Notes under the pieces: model-generated
The model's input: the letters and a program-made list of their open reading frames with translations, nothing else
Told to the model about the DNA's origin: nothing
Databases searched by the model: none
In this document: positions 33,845 to 42,454 of the stretch, in pieces
How the letters are laid out: every line of letters starts with the position of its first letter
How positions within the stretch are numbered: the first letter of the stretch is position 1
From: Candidatus Aquicultor sp.
GTDB taxonomy: Bacteria > Actinomycetota > Aquicultoria > Aquicultorales > Aquicultoraceae
NCBI GenBank assembly: GCA_030682615.1
Contig: JAUXNY010000057.1
Location: 1-46,201 of the forward strand
DNA: 46,201 bases
Reading direction: 5' to 3'
Program-made: the position numbers and the translations under genes

Positions 33845-35206
33845 GTGACCGGGGTTAAAAGAAATTTTGTTAGCTTAAGTGAACTAAATACGAACACGTT
33901 TTATTACTTCATAGGCAGTCTTGTCTTCGGCAGCCTGCTCGCCCTGGCCGTCGTCTATCTCGGTACATACTTCTTCGACCTGGAGGCCGGCTACTTCTTT
34001 TTCTTCTTGCTTGCCGCCTCGGCGACGGCCACGATTTTTGTGGCGCTTATTCTCTTCAGATTCATGAGCCAGTCCGAGCATTTTAGGGCGAAGCAATCGT
34101 ACCACGTCCTCGAAATCACGCGAAAAACCCTGCCGCACCTGAGAAAAGGCTTGAGTATCGAGTCGGCGTCACAGGTCGTCGAGATAGTCTTCAACTACAC
34201 CGACGCGGTTGCGGTCTCGATAACCGACCGGACGACGATTCTGGCGTTTCACGGTGTCGGCAAAGACCATCACCTGCCGGGTAAGCCGATTCTAACCCGC
34301 GCGACCAAAGAGTCGATAGAGACCAATGCGACGCGGATTCTCGGTTCGAAAGCGGAAATCGGGTGCCCGGTCGTCAATTGCCAGCTGAAAGCGGCGGTGG
34401 TGGTGCCGCTTACGCAGATGGGAAAAGCGATAGGTTCTCTAAAATTTTATTATAACAACCCGTCGAAGCTGACGGAGAGCAGGATAGCGCTGGCCGAGGG
34501 CCTTGCGCAACTGCTGAGTACCCAGATAGAGCTCTCCGAACTCGACCGGCAGACCGAGCTCGCGTACCATGCTGAGCTGAGGGCGTTGCAGGCGCAAATA
34601 AACCCGCACTTTCTATTCAACACCCTCAACACCATCACGGCTTTTATCCGGACCGACCCGCAGAAGGCCCGCAAGCTGCTCATCCAGTTTTCGGACTTCT
34701 TCCGCAAGTCTCTGGAGTGGAAAGAGGGCTTCATCACGCTTGCGCAGGAACTCGACTATATCGCAACCTATCTGGTGCTGGAGAAGGCGCGGTTCGGCGA
34801 GCGCCTCAATATAAGTTTCGATATCGACCACGAGGCCCAGACCTGCATTCTACCGGGTCTGACCATCCAGCCTATCGTTGAAAACTCCATCAAGCACGGT
34901 TTCTGTGAAGAAAAGCCATTGGAGATTGAGCTAAAAGTCAAAATTGTCGATGATAATCTACAGATAACCGTCATCGACAACGGCAAAGGGATTGCTGAAG
35001 AAGAGCTAGACCAGGTGTTAAATATTGGTTATGGTAAGGGTATCGGGATTGGTCTAAGCAATGTCAACGAACGCCTGAAGGGCCTTTACGGGGAAGACCA
35101 CCAGATAACGCTCGAAAGCCGGCCCGGCGCGGGCACGACGGTTCACGTAAATATTCCCGTATCCAGGAGCGAAGAACATGAAGTTGAAAACACTTATAGT
35201 CGATGA
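33845..35206 (+). CDS. LytS-type sensor histidine kinase with GAF domain
   Basis: Two membrane helices at the N-terminus (about residues 15-75), a GAF-like domain (about 90-225), then a His_kinase module of the LytS class with the phosphorylation site QINPHFLFNTLNTI (H255) and an ATPase with NSIKHG (N box) and GKGIGIGLSNVNERL (G box). It pairs with the LytTR regulator downstream, whose start lies inside this gene. GTG 33845 is used, with only a weak ribosome-binding site. The extracellular loop between the helices is short, so the signal is more likely sensed by the GAF domain or in the membrane. Confidence 0.9.
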   Translation: MTGVKRNFVSLSELNTNTFYYFIGSLVFGSLLALAVVYLGTYFFDLEAGYFFFFLLAASATATIFVALILFRFMSQSEHFRAKQSYHVLEITRKTLPHLRKGLSIESASQVVEIVFNYTDAVAVSITDRTTILAFHGVGKDHHLPGKPILTRATKESIETNATRILGSKAEIGCPVVNCQLKAAVVVPLTQMGKAIGSLKFYYNNPSKLTESRIALAEGLAQLLSTQIELSELDRQTELAYHAELRALQAQINPHFLFNTLNTITAFIRTDPQKARKLLIQFSDFFRKSLEWKEGFITLAQELDYIATYLVLEKARFGERLNISFDIDHEAQTCILPGLTIQPIVENSIKHGFCEEKPLEIELKVKIVDDNLQITVIDNGKGIAEEELDQVLNIGYGKGIGIGLSNVNERLKGLYGEDHQITLESRPGAGTTVHVNIPVSRSEEHEVENTYSR

Positions 35207-35924
35207 TGAGGCGCCGGCGCGCTCCGAGCTCCGGTATATGCTCGAGAAAGCGCCGGATGTTCATGTAGTCGGTGAGGCGACAAACGCGAGCGAAGCTCTG
35301 GAGTTGATTCGCGCCTTAAACTACGACCTCGTCTTCATAGACATACAGATGCCGGGCCTAAGCGGGCTCGATGTCGTTGCTGCCCTGAAGGATTTGGAGC
35401 AGCTGCCGGACGTCGTCTTCGTGACCGCGTACGGGGAGTACGCCGTCCAAGCCTTTGAGCTGGATGCCGTCGACTACCTGGTCAAACCGATAGACGAAGA
35501 CCGTCTGATGAAAGCCATCAGCAAGGTGACCAAGCACCGTGAGACCAGGCCGGCGCCGCAAGCCCCGGCCAAAGCCGAGCCGGTCATCGAGATAGAGAGA
35601 ATACCGGTCGAGAGCAAAGGCAAGACGCTTCTCTTGACACTCCAGGACGTAGTCTATATATCGAGCAGAAACGATATCGTCTTCGTGCACACGCAGGACA
35701 ACACGTACATAACCAAATTTACCCTTAAGACCCTGGAGGATCGCTTGAAGAACAAGTCTTTCCTGCGGGTCCACCGCAGCTACATAGTCAATCTTGCGCA
35801 CGTCATCGAGATCGTGCCGATGTACGGGCGAAGCTATATTCTAAAGGTTCGCAGCACCCAAAAGAACGAGATCCCGGTAAGCCGCAGGCGGGGTCAAAAG
35901 CTCAAAGCTATGCTCGGCATGTAA
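35178..35924 (+). CDS. LytTR-family response regulator
   Basis: Receiver domain 1-120 with the phospho-acceptor D55 (FIDIQMPG), acidic pocket D9-D10, and K in VKPI. A Pro/Ala-rich linker (about 125-145) leads to a LytTR DNA-binding domain (about 150-245) with SKGKTLLLTLQDVVYISSRN and FLRVHRSYIVNLAHVIEI. LytTR proteins bind pairs of 9-bp direct repeats about one to two helical turns apart. The next gene on this strand is fhs, 667 bp away, and the gap holds several repeats of that kind; control of the Wood-Ljungdahl cluster is therefore a reasonable hypothesis. Confidence 0.92.
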   Translation: MKLKTLIVDDEAPARSELRYMLEKAPDVHVVGEATNASEALELIRALNYDLVFIDIQMPGLSGLDVVAALKDLEQLPDVVFVTAYGEYAVQAFELDAVDYLVKPIDEDRLMKAISKVTKHRETRPAPQAPAKAEPVIEIERIPVESKGKTLLLTLQDVVYISSRNDIVFVHTQDNTYITKFTLKTLEDRLKNKSFLRVHRSYIVNLAHVIEIVPMYGRSYILKVRSTQKNEIPVSRRRGQKLKAMLGM

Positions 35925-36105
35925 CGGCCAATGTGCCGAAAATGCACGTGGAATCGCTTGCTAACTTTTTCGCTTACTCCAAGAATGATGCGCTCACCTC
36001 TAAAATCGACCGTTTGCTAAATCATTGTTGCCGTGTATGAAATCATCAGTATAAACTTAAGGCTTAACACGGTCATTTGTGGGGCGCATAAACCGGTTGA
36101 ACAAA

Positions 36106-36137
36106 ATACGTAACAATGTTGCAGTTTTGTTACGTAT
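36106..36137 (+). promoter_or_regulatory. Inverted repeat ATACGTAACAA ... TTGTTACGTAT
   Basis: Perfect 11-bp arms (36106-36116 and 36127-36137) around 10 bases, without a T tract suitable for termination. It lies about 180 bases after the LytTR gene. Confidence 0.55.
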
Positions 36138-36342
36138 ACGTATTAGCACGTATAGCTTACACGGGACGCAGGCCTCGAAAGCGACTTAGAGTTATCCGAA
36201 ACCGTTTAATCCTATATTTTAACGCTCGCGGGTCGATTCGAACCGTTTACCAATTTAAAGTTGCTGTTGCTTGAAGCTTGGCCTATCTTTAAGGATTGCT
36301 TCAAATGGCTTGACTGGTGTGCGGGTTTGAGCTATATTATTA

Positions 36343-36382
36343 CATGGTTTGTAGTTACTGTTACGTACTGTTACAAACCATG
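36343..36382 (+). promoter_or_regulatory. Inverted repeat with internal tandem TACTGTTAC pair
   Basis: CATGGTTTGTA (36343-36353) and TACAAACCATG (36372-36382) are perfect 11-bp arms. Between and into them lie TACTGTTAC at 36356-36364 and 36366-36374, a 10-base period or one helical turn. Tandem same-face repeats are the usual LytTR binding layout. Confidence 0.55.
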
Positions 36383-36484
36383 GAACCCTGAAGAAACCAT
36401 GACGAGCGCGTCCTACGAGGACCCCTGACGCATGTCTGTATGTAGTCCTTGGCTGCGCGCACTGTTGCGGCAACCAAGTTAAAA

Positions 36485-36504
36485 ATTAACATACTCATGT
36501 TAAT
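36485..36504 (+). promoter_or_regulatory. ATTAACAT-ACTC-ATGTTAAT palindrome upstream of fhs
   Basis: Perfect 8-bp arms around 4 bases, 87 bases before the fhs start. The size and symmetry fit a dimeric repressor or activator such as a Crp/Fnr or Rex-like protein, but the half site is not a match I can name. Confidence 0.5.
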
Positions 36505-36591
36505 AGCAAGACAATCGATTTCCTCCGGCCCCATAGCGGAGGGTTGAAGACTTAGGCTAAAAACAATAGGTAGGAGCACCAAGGAGGTTGT

Positions 36592-38379
36592 ATGGGAGCA
36601 AAAGAAAAGTACGAACCGCGTTCAATGGACCCGACCAAGTTCAAGGATTATCAGATAGCTCAGGAAGCTGAGAAACATCTGCCGACGACTGAGGAATGGA
36701 TTGACAAGCTGGGGCTCGAGAAAGAGGAGATGATTCCCTACGGGAAGACTCCGAGACTCGACTTCATCAAAATCATGAATCGGCTCAAAGACAAGCCGGA
36801 CGGAAAGTACATCGAAGTTACCGCCATCACCCCAACCCCTCTCGGCGAGGGTAAAACCACGGTATCCATGGGTCTCGTTCAAGGCCTCGGCGTGAAGGGT
36901 ATCAATGTGGGTGGCGCGCTTCGCCAGCCATCGGGCGGCCCGACGATGAACGTTAAGGGTACGGCGGCCGGCGGCGGCAATGCCCTGCTAATCCCGATGA
37001 CCGAGTTCTCGCTCGGTCTTACCGGTGACATCAACGACATAATGAACGCACATAACCTCGCCATGGTCGCGCTTACCTCGCGCTACCAGCACGAGTGCAA
37101 CTACACCGACGAGGAGCTCACCAGGCGCGGTCTAAAACGCCTCGACATCGACCCGAAAAACGTCGAGATGGGCTGGATCATCGACTTCTGCGCGCAGGCG
37201 CTTCGCAATATCACAATCGGCCTTGGCGGCAAGAAAGACGGCTATCCGATGTCATCGCGGTTTGGTATCGCGGTCGGTTCCGAGCTGATGGCGATTCTCG
37301 CCGTCTCTAAAGACCTGGCCGACATGCGCGACCGCCTGGGCAAGATCACCGTCGCTTACGACCGGACGGGCAAGCCTATCACCACATCCGACCTCGATGT
37401 AGCCGGCGCCATGACGGCGTGGATGCGTAATACCATCAACCCGACGCTCTGTTACTCGGTCGAGGGCCAGCCGGTCCTAATCCACGCGGGCCCGTTCGCA
37501 AATATCGCCATCGGACAGAACTCGATTATCTCCGACCGTTTGGCGCTGAAACTCTTTGATTACACCGTAACCGAGTCCGGCTTCGCCGCCGACATCGGCT
37601 TCGAGAAGTTCTGGAACGTCAAGTGCCGCCTCAGCGGTAATGTCCCGAATGTCTCCGTTATCGTTGCGACCATCAGGGCGATGAAGATGCACGGAGGCGG
37701 CCCGAAAGTCGTGCCGGGACGCCCGCTCCCTGATGAGTACACCAGAGAGAATCTCGACTTGGTCGAAAAGGGCTTCGAGAACCTGCGCCACATGGTAGGC
37801 GTCGTCAAGAAGTCGGGTATCGTCCCGGTCGTCTGCGTAAACGCGTTCTACACCGACACCCAGGCCGAGACCGACCTGGTCAAGAAACTCTGCGACGAGA
37901 TAGGTGTTCGTTGCGCGAGGTCCGATCACTGGATGTATGGCGGCGAGGGCGCGGCCGAGCTGGCGGACACCGTCATGGATGCCGCCAACGAGCCATCCAA
38001 CTACAAACCGCTTTATCCGCTGGAGATGCCGCTGCGCCAGCGTGTTGAGATGATCGCTAAGGAAGTCTACGGAGCGGACGGCGTTAGCTTCTCACCGGTT
38101 GCCGAGGAGAAAGCGAAGCGCTTCGAGTCAGACCCGCAGTTCGCGGACTACCAGACCATGATGGTCAAGACGCACCTGAGCCTCTCGCACGACCCGACTC
38201 TCAAGGGTGTGCCGAAGGGCTGGACGTTGCCCATTCGCGACATCCTGGTCTACAGCGGTGCGAAGTTCCTCTGCCCGATGGCGGGCGACATCAGCCTGAT
38301 GCCTGGAACCGCATCCGACCCGGCTTACAGAAGAGTCGACGTCGACGTAGAGACCGGCGAGGTCAAGGGATTGTTCTAG
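36592..38379 (+). CDS. fhs: Formate-tetrahydrofolate ligase
   Basis: Makes 10-formyl-THF from formate, THF and ATP, the second step of the methyl branch of the Wood-Ljungdahl pathway. The P-loop [11 protein letters not shown] is at about 80-90, and [23 protein letters not shown] and the NLHLTGD-like [11 protein letters not shown] follow. At 595 residues it is about 40 longer than common forms, mainly at the N-terminus. It begins the gene cluster that continues to acsB. AAGGAGG lies 5 bases before the ATG. Formate dehydrogenase is not in this window. Confidence 0.97.
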   Translation: MGAKEKYEPRSMDPTKFKDYQIAQEAEKHLPTTEEWIDKLGLEKEEMIPYGKTPRLDFIKIMNRLKDKPDGKYIEVTAITPTPLGEGKTTVSMGLVQGLGVKGINVGGALRQPSGGPTMNVKGTAAGGGNALLIPMTEFSLGLTGDINDIMNAHNLAMVALTSRYQHECNYTDEELTRRGLKRLDIDPKNVEMGWIIDFCAQALRNITIGLGGKKDGYPMSSRFGIAVGSELMAILAVSKDLADMRDRLGKITVAYDRTGKPITTSDLDVAGAMTAWMRNTINPTLCYSVEGQPVLIHAGPFANIAIGQNSIISDRLALKLFDYTVTESGFAADIGFEKFWNVKCRLSGNVPNVSVIVATIRAMKMHGGGPKVVPGRPLPDEYTRENLDLVEKGFENLRHMVGVVKKSGIVPVVCVNAFYTDTQAETDLVKKLCDEIGVRCARSDHWMYGGEGAAELADTVMDAANEPSNYKPLYPLEMPLRQRVEMIAKEVYGADGVSFSPVAEEKAKRFESDPQFADYQTMMVKTHLSLSHDPTLKGVPKGWTLPIRDILVYSGAKFLCPMAGDISLMPGTASDPAYRRVDVDVETGEVKGLF

Positions 38380-38403
38380 GAGCAAATTTTACGCTAGAGC
38401 AAA

Positions 38404-38431
38404 TGTAGCTTGTAGCTTGTAGCTTGTAGCT
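38404..38431 (+). repeat. Tandem heptamer repeat TGTAGCT x 4
   Basis: Four perfect copies of TGTAGCT in a row directly precede a strong hairpin. Tandem heptamers can vary in copy number by slippage. Confidence 0.85.
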
Positions 38432-38460
38432 TGGGCGGGCTTATGAAGGCCCGCCCAAGC
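38429..38460 (+). terminator. Strong hairpin between fhs and acsV
   Basis: GCTTGGGCGGGC (38429-38440) pairs perfectly with GCCCGCCCAAGC (38449-38460) around 8 bases. It is followed by AAAAC rather than Ts, so it may attenuate or stabilise messages instead of ending them; the heptamer tract overlaps its left base. Confidence 0.55.
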
Positions 38461-38580
38461 AAAACTTGTAGCCGGGTCAAGGTTTTCATGTTAATAGCCG
38501 CACTCAAGCGCGGCCTGAGCTGTGACAGGAGCTTTGCGAAAGAGCTTGAATCCAGCGGAAGAAAGTCGGTAAGTTTCAAT

Positions 38581-40545
38581 ATGCCTAAGGTTTATTTCTA
38601 CCCCGACAACAGAGAAGTCGAAGTAGAAGAAGGGGAAAACATCATCCGGGCGGCGATGCTGGCCGGGGTTCATATAAATGCATCATGTGGCGGAACGGGC
38701 ACCTGCGGAAAGTGTCGTGTCGTCGTCGACAAGGGTGAGACAATCAAACATGCGACCGCGAAGCTCACACCCGAGCAAGTCGAGCAGGGCTACGTGCTGG
38801 CATGCACTACGCAGGTCAAAAGTGACATAGAAGTGCGCATACCGGTCGAGACCCAGATGGGCGATAGCAGGGCGGCTTTAGAGAGAGAGCACCGGCCGGT
38901 TAGCCGTGGGTCGGTTTTGACGAGCAAAGATCTGAGCGAGCTTTTCGGCGATTTCGAATTAGAACCCGCGACGCACAGGTACTACATCGAAATCGCGCCG
39001 CCGACACTCGAAGACAACCTCAGCGACCTCGAACGACTCAAGCGTGAGCTGACGCGCACCCATAAGGTCGGCGAATTCACGGTCGATCTCGATTGCCTGC
39101 GCCAGATGGCGGTAAGGCTTCGCGAAGCCGACTGGAAGGTCACCGCGACTATCATGGAGGGCGCCGACGGCGAATGCCCGCGTCTTATCCGGCTCGATTC
39201 GGGCGACCGCGTGCAAACGCATTACGGACTGGCGGTCGACATCGGCACCACCTCGGTCTATGTCGAGCTTATCGACCTCAATACCAGGGAATCGCTTGGA
39301 AGGGTGTCTGAATATAACGCCCAGGTCAGCAGTGGCGAAGATATAATATCGCGCATCGTCTATTCACTCAAGAACGACGGGCTCGAGAGATTGCAGTCGC
39401 TGGTAGTCCAAACGATTAATGGTCTTATAGACAGGCTCCTTGATAAAACAGGCGTTCAGCGGGATGACATCGTCTACATGGTCGCCGCCGGCAACACGAC
39501 GATGGTCCATCTCTTCTACGGAATCAACGCTCGCTACATTCGCGAGGAACCTTATATCCCGACGGTCAACTTTACCCCCACAGTTAAAGCGTCCAATCTC
39601 GGCGTAAAGATCGCCGACGGCGCCCGCATCTATTGCATCCCGGGACGGGCGAGCTACGTGGGCGGCGACATCACCTCGGGCCTTTTGGCCTCGGGCGTGT
39701 ATAAAACGGATAAACTCACCCTCTATATAGATGTCGGCACCAACGGCGAGATGGCGCTGGGCAATGCCGAGTGGCTGCTATCTTGCGCGTGCTCGGCGGG
39801 CCCCGCTTTCGAGGGCGGCTCGGTAAAGCACGGCATGCGTGCGGTAAAAGGCGCGATAGAGACCGTCCGCATCAGCACCGAGACGCTTGAGCCCATGATT
39901 TTGACGATCGGCCAGACCAAGCCGAAGGGTGTCTGCGGCTCGGGCCTGATTGACGCACTGGCGGAACTCTTCTTGACCGGCATCATCGACGAAAGAGGAA
40001 AGTTCAAGCTCGAGCTTGGGCACCCGAGAATACGCGAAGGCGGAGGCCAGGGCGAGTACGTGCTTGTCTGGGCCGACGAGTCGGCGACGAAAGAGGATAT
40101 CGTGATCACCGAGGCCGACATCGACAACCTCATCCGCACCAAGGGCGCGATTTACGCCGGCATCACGACGCTTCTAGATTCGATGCAGATGCCGGTCGAA
40201 GCGATAGAGCGGGTCTATATCGCCGGCGGCTTCGGGCGCTACCTGGAGCTTGACCAAGCGATTACCATCGGGCTTTTACCCGAGTTTTCTGAGGATAAAG
40301 TGATGTACGTGGGCAACGGCTCTCTGATGGGCGCGCATTTAGTACTCCTGTCGCAGTCCGCGCGCCGTTCGGCTAAGGATATCGCGCAACGGATGACGTA
40401 TCTGGAGCTGAGCACACACCCCGGCTTCATGGATAATTACGTCTCGGCGCTGTTTCTGCCGCACACCGATATCGGCGCGTTTCCGTTGGTAGCGCAAAGA
40501 GTGAAAGAGCGTAGCGGCGTCTATGGCAGCCGGGATGTTCGCTAA
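38581..40545 (+). CDS. acsV: AcsV-type corrinoid activation/regeneration protein
   Basis: Reduces the inactive Co(II) state of the corrinoid iron-sulfur protein with ATP. The N-terminal [2Fe-2S] ferredoxin domain (1-100) has C36-x5-C42-x2-C45 and C75. A middle domain (about 110-210) is followed by an ASKHA ATPase (about 215-640) with GLAVDIGTTSVYVELID, YIDVGTNGEMALGN and CSAGPAFEGGSVKHGMRAVKG. At 654 residues it is full length. ATG 38581 gives the family start MPKVYFYPDN; the longer frame above it passes through the hairpin and repeat and is rejected. It lies in the Wood-Ljungdahl cluster between fhs and cooC. Confidence 0.94.
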   Translation: MPKVYFYPDNREVEVEEGENIIRAAMLAGVHINASCGGTGTCGKCRVVVDKGETIKHATAKLTPEQVEQGYVLACTTQVKSDIEVRIPVETQMGDSRAALEREHRPVSRGSVLTSKDLSELFGDFELEPATHRYYIEIAPPTLEDNLSDLERLKRELTRTHKVGEFTVDLDCLRQMAVRLREADWKVTATIMEGADGECPRLIRLDSGDRVQTHYGLAVDIGTTSVYVELIDLNTRESLGRVSEYNAQVSSGEDIISRIVYSLKNDGLERLQSLVVQTINGLIDRLLDKTGVQRDDIVYMVAAGNTTMVHLFYGINARYIREEPYIPTVNFTPTVKASNLGVKIADGARIYCIPGRASYVGGDITSGLLASGVYKTDKLTLYIDVGTNGEMALGNAEWLLSCACSAGPAFEGGSVKHGMRAVKGAIETVRISTETLEPMILTIGQTKPKGVCGSGLIDALAELFLTGIIDERGKFKLELGHPRIREGGGQGEYVLVWADESATKEDIVITEADIDNLIRTKGAIYAGITTLLDSMQMPVEAIERVYIAGGFGRYLELDQAITIGLLPEFSEDKVMYVGNGSLMGAHLVLLSQSARRSAKDIAQRMTYLELSTHPGFMDNYVSALFLPHTDIGAFPLVAQRVKERSGVYGSRDVR

Positions 40546-40673
40546 GGGCTTGGTTGTTGATATTTGGATTTAGAGCTCTTAATCTCAAGTTGAGGCCGCA
40601 GAAATTGGTAGAGAATACCAGCGGGTGGAGTTTTAATTTAGCTGTATGTGTAGCAAGTGGAAGGTGTTAAGTT

Positions 40674-41435
40674 TTGAGCTTTACAATCGCGGTCGCCGGT
40701 AAGGGCGGCACAGGAAAGACGACATTGACGAGCATGATCATCGGTCATCTCCTGCGAACGGGGAAGACGCCGGTATTTGCCGTCGACGCGGACGCTAATA
40801 TAAATCTAAACGAGCAGCTCGGCGTAGAGGTCGATTCGACCATCGGCGGGATGCGCGAGGAATTAAAGGTCAAGATCGGGGCCAACGAGGTTCCGGCCGG
40901 CATGACCAAAGATATGTACATGGAATATTTGCTCCAGGATACCGTGGTCGAAAGTTCCGGATTCGACCTTCTTGTCATGGGTCGCCCGGAGGGGCCCGGA
41001 TGCTATTGTGCCGCTAACAACATGCTCAGGCGCTACATCGAAATACTCGCGAAGAACTACCCGTATGTAGTCATCGATAACGAAGCCGGAATGGAGCACT
41101 TGAGCCGTCGCACGACCCAGAAGATAGACCTGTTGCTCCTGGTCTCCGAGCCGAGCCCGATTGGGATTATGACTGCGGCCCGGATTCGCGATCTCGCTAA
41201 AGAGATGGAAGTAAGCGTCAAGCAAGTCGGTCTCATTATCAATAGAGTCAATGGGGAACTACCCGCCAGTCTTGCAGAAGAGGCGGAGAACCGAGGTCTG
41301 GAAGTGCTGGGAACGGTCCCGCTCGACGACAGCGTCTTCGAGCATGCGCTCAACCATATTCCGGCGGTTAAGCTTCCTGAAAGTTCGCCTGCGGTTCAGG
41401 CAATAGATAATATACTTGGCAAGTTGGACATTTAA
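40674..41435 (+). CDS. cooC: CooC-type nickel-insertion ATPase for CODH
   Basis: A MinD/ParA-like P-loop ATPase that loads nickel into the CODH C-cluster. It has the deviant Walker A GKGGTGKTT (9-17), the CxC motif GPGCYCAANN (C110, C112) at the dimer interface used for metal binding, and DADANINL as the switch. The 253-residue protein starts at a TTG with GGAAGGTG upstream. It stands two genes before the CODH gene (folD and acsD in between), which supports its role in CODH/ACS maturation. Confidence 0.94.
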   Translation: MSFTIAVAGKGGTGKTTLTSMIIGHLLRTGKTPVFAVDADANINLNEQLGVEVDSTIGGMREELKVKIGANEVPAGMTKDMYMEYLLQDTVVESSGFDLLVMGRPEGPGCYCAANNMLRRYIEILAKNYPYVVIDNEAGMEHLSRRTTQKIDLLLLVSEPSPIGIMTAARIRDLAKEMEVSVKQVGLIINRVNGELPASLAEEAENRGLEVLGTVPLDDSVFEHALNHIPAVKLPESSPAVQAIDNILGKLDI

Positions 41436-41451
41436 CCAAGGAGGAATGTGA

Positions 41452-42321
41452 ATGACGGCTAAAATTATTGATGGTAAAGCGATATCGGCCCAGATTCGGG
41501 CTGAGCTTGTCGAAGAGGTCAAGAAGCTCCAAGCGGAAACCGGTGTTACCCCGGGTCTCGCTGTGGTTCTGGTCGGCGAGGACCCGGCTTCCAAGGTCTA
41601 TGTCGGCCAAAAGGAGAAAGCTTGCGAAGAGCTCGGACTAGTCTCGAAGAAGTTTGTTCTTTCGGTAGACACATCCGAGCAAGAGCTGCTCGACCTCGTT
41701 GCGAAGTTAAACAACGACCCGGAAGTCGATGGTATCCTGGTTCAGTTGCCGCTGCCTAAGCAGATAGACGAGAACAAAGTCATTGCGGCTATCGACCCCG
41801 ACAAAGATGTCGACGGGTTCCATCCGGTAAACGTCGGTCGTTTAGTAATAGGAACAGCGGGCTTTAAGCCTTGCACTCCGTATGGCGTTATCCACCTGCT
41901 AAAAAGGTCTAACGTTCAGCTTGCGGGCGCCGAGGCTGTTGTCGTGGGCCGGAGCAATATCGTCGGCAAGCCGGTCGCGCTGATGCTCCTGCAGGAGAGC
42001 GCTACCGTTACCGTCTGTCACTCGAAGACTAAAGACCTCGGCGAAGTATGCCGCCGCGCGGATGTGCTCGTCGTTGCGACGGGGCGCCCGAACATGATCA
42101 CCGCGGATATGGTAAAAGACGGCGTAGTCGTAATCGACGTCGGTGTCAACCGCCTCGATACCGGCAAACTCTGCGGCGACGTCGATTTTGAGGCGGTCTC
42201 GCAGAAGGCTTCCGCTATTACCCCGGTTCCGGGTGGCGTAGGCCCGATGACCATTGCCATGTTGATGTACAACACGGTAAACTCAGCAAGACGCCGCGCC
42301 GGTGTTCCGGCTCTTGCATAG
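41452..42321 (+). CDS. folD: Methylenetetrahydrofolate dehydrogenase/methenyl-THF cyclohydrolase
   Basis: Bifunctional enzyme of the methyl branch. The catalytic lysine K54 lies in [13 protein letters not shown], the substrate segment QLPLPKQID and the cofactor-binding [17 protein letters not shown] are intact, and the end [17 protein letters not shown] is typical. It is 289 residues and follows cooC by 16 bases with AAGGAGG before the ATG. Together with fhs it carries formate to methylene-THF; methylene-THF reductase is not in the window. Confidence 0.97.
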   Translation: MTAKIIDGKAISAQIRAELVEEVKKLQAETGVTPGLAVVLVGEDPASKVYVGQKEKACEELGLVSKKFVLSVDTSEQELLDLVAKLNNDPEVDGILVQLPLPKQIDENKVIAAIDPDKDVDGFHPVNVGRLVIGTAGFKPCTPYGVIHLLKRSNVQLAGAEAVVVGRSNIVGKPVALMLLQESATVTVCHSKTKDLGEVCRRADVLVVATGRPNMITADMVKDGVVVIDVGVNRLDTGKLCGDVDFEAVSQKASAITPVPGGVGPMTIAMLMYNTVNSARRRAGVPALA

Positions 42322-42407
42322 TGCCGGGCACGACCGGGTGCAAACCCGGTGCTTGTGCGGCATGGGTTGCGCACAACGTTAGCGTAATCAGCACCCGTGA
42401 TGGGTGC
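42322..42407 (+). promoter_or_regulatory. Two stable hairpins between folD and acsD
   Basis: A long stem spans 42322-42362: TGCCG with CGGCA outside, and ACCGGGT with ACCCGGT inside. A second stem, GCACCC/GGGTGC, lies at 42391-42407. No T tract follows either one, so transcription through them, with mRNA processing or altered stability, is more likely than termination. Confidence 0.5.
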
Positions 42408-42454
42408 GGTATATATAGACTATAAAAGGAAGTTTCAAAGAAGGGGGAGAACAT

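Larger units (their letters stand above)
35925..36591. promoter_or_regulatory. Repeat-rich regulatory region between the LytTR gene and fhs
   Basis: 667 non-coding bases. Elements include a perfect 11-bp-arm inverted repeat at 36106-36137, GAAACCGTTTA/GAACCGTTTAC near 36196 and 36238, a long inverted repeat at 36343-36382 holding a tandem TACTGTTAC pair, and an 8-bp-arm palindrome at 36485-36504. TGTTACGTA occurs three times (36107-36115 inverted, 36128-36136, 36359-36367). No THF, ZTP, cobalamin or nickel/cobalt riboswitch pattern was recognised. AAGGAGG precedes the fhs ATG. Confidence 0.6.

Noticed and set aside
36400-36591. Possible THF, ZTP or cobalamin riboswitch upstream of fhs
   Set aside because: Looked for conserved cores of each class and found none; only generic stems are visible.
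38431-38580. 50-codon N-terminal extension of acsV
   Set aside because: It passes through the hairpin and repeat tract, has no family similarity and the family start MPKVYFYPDN lies at 38581.
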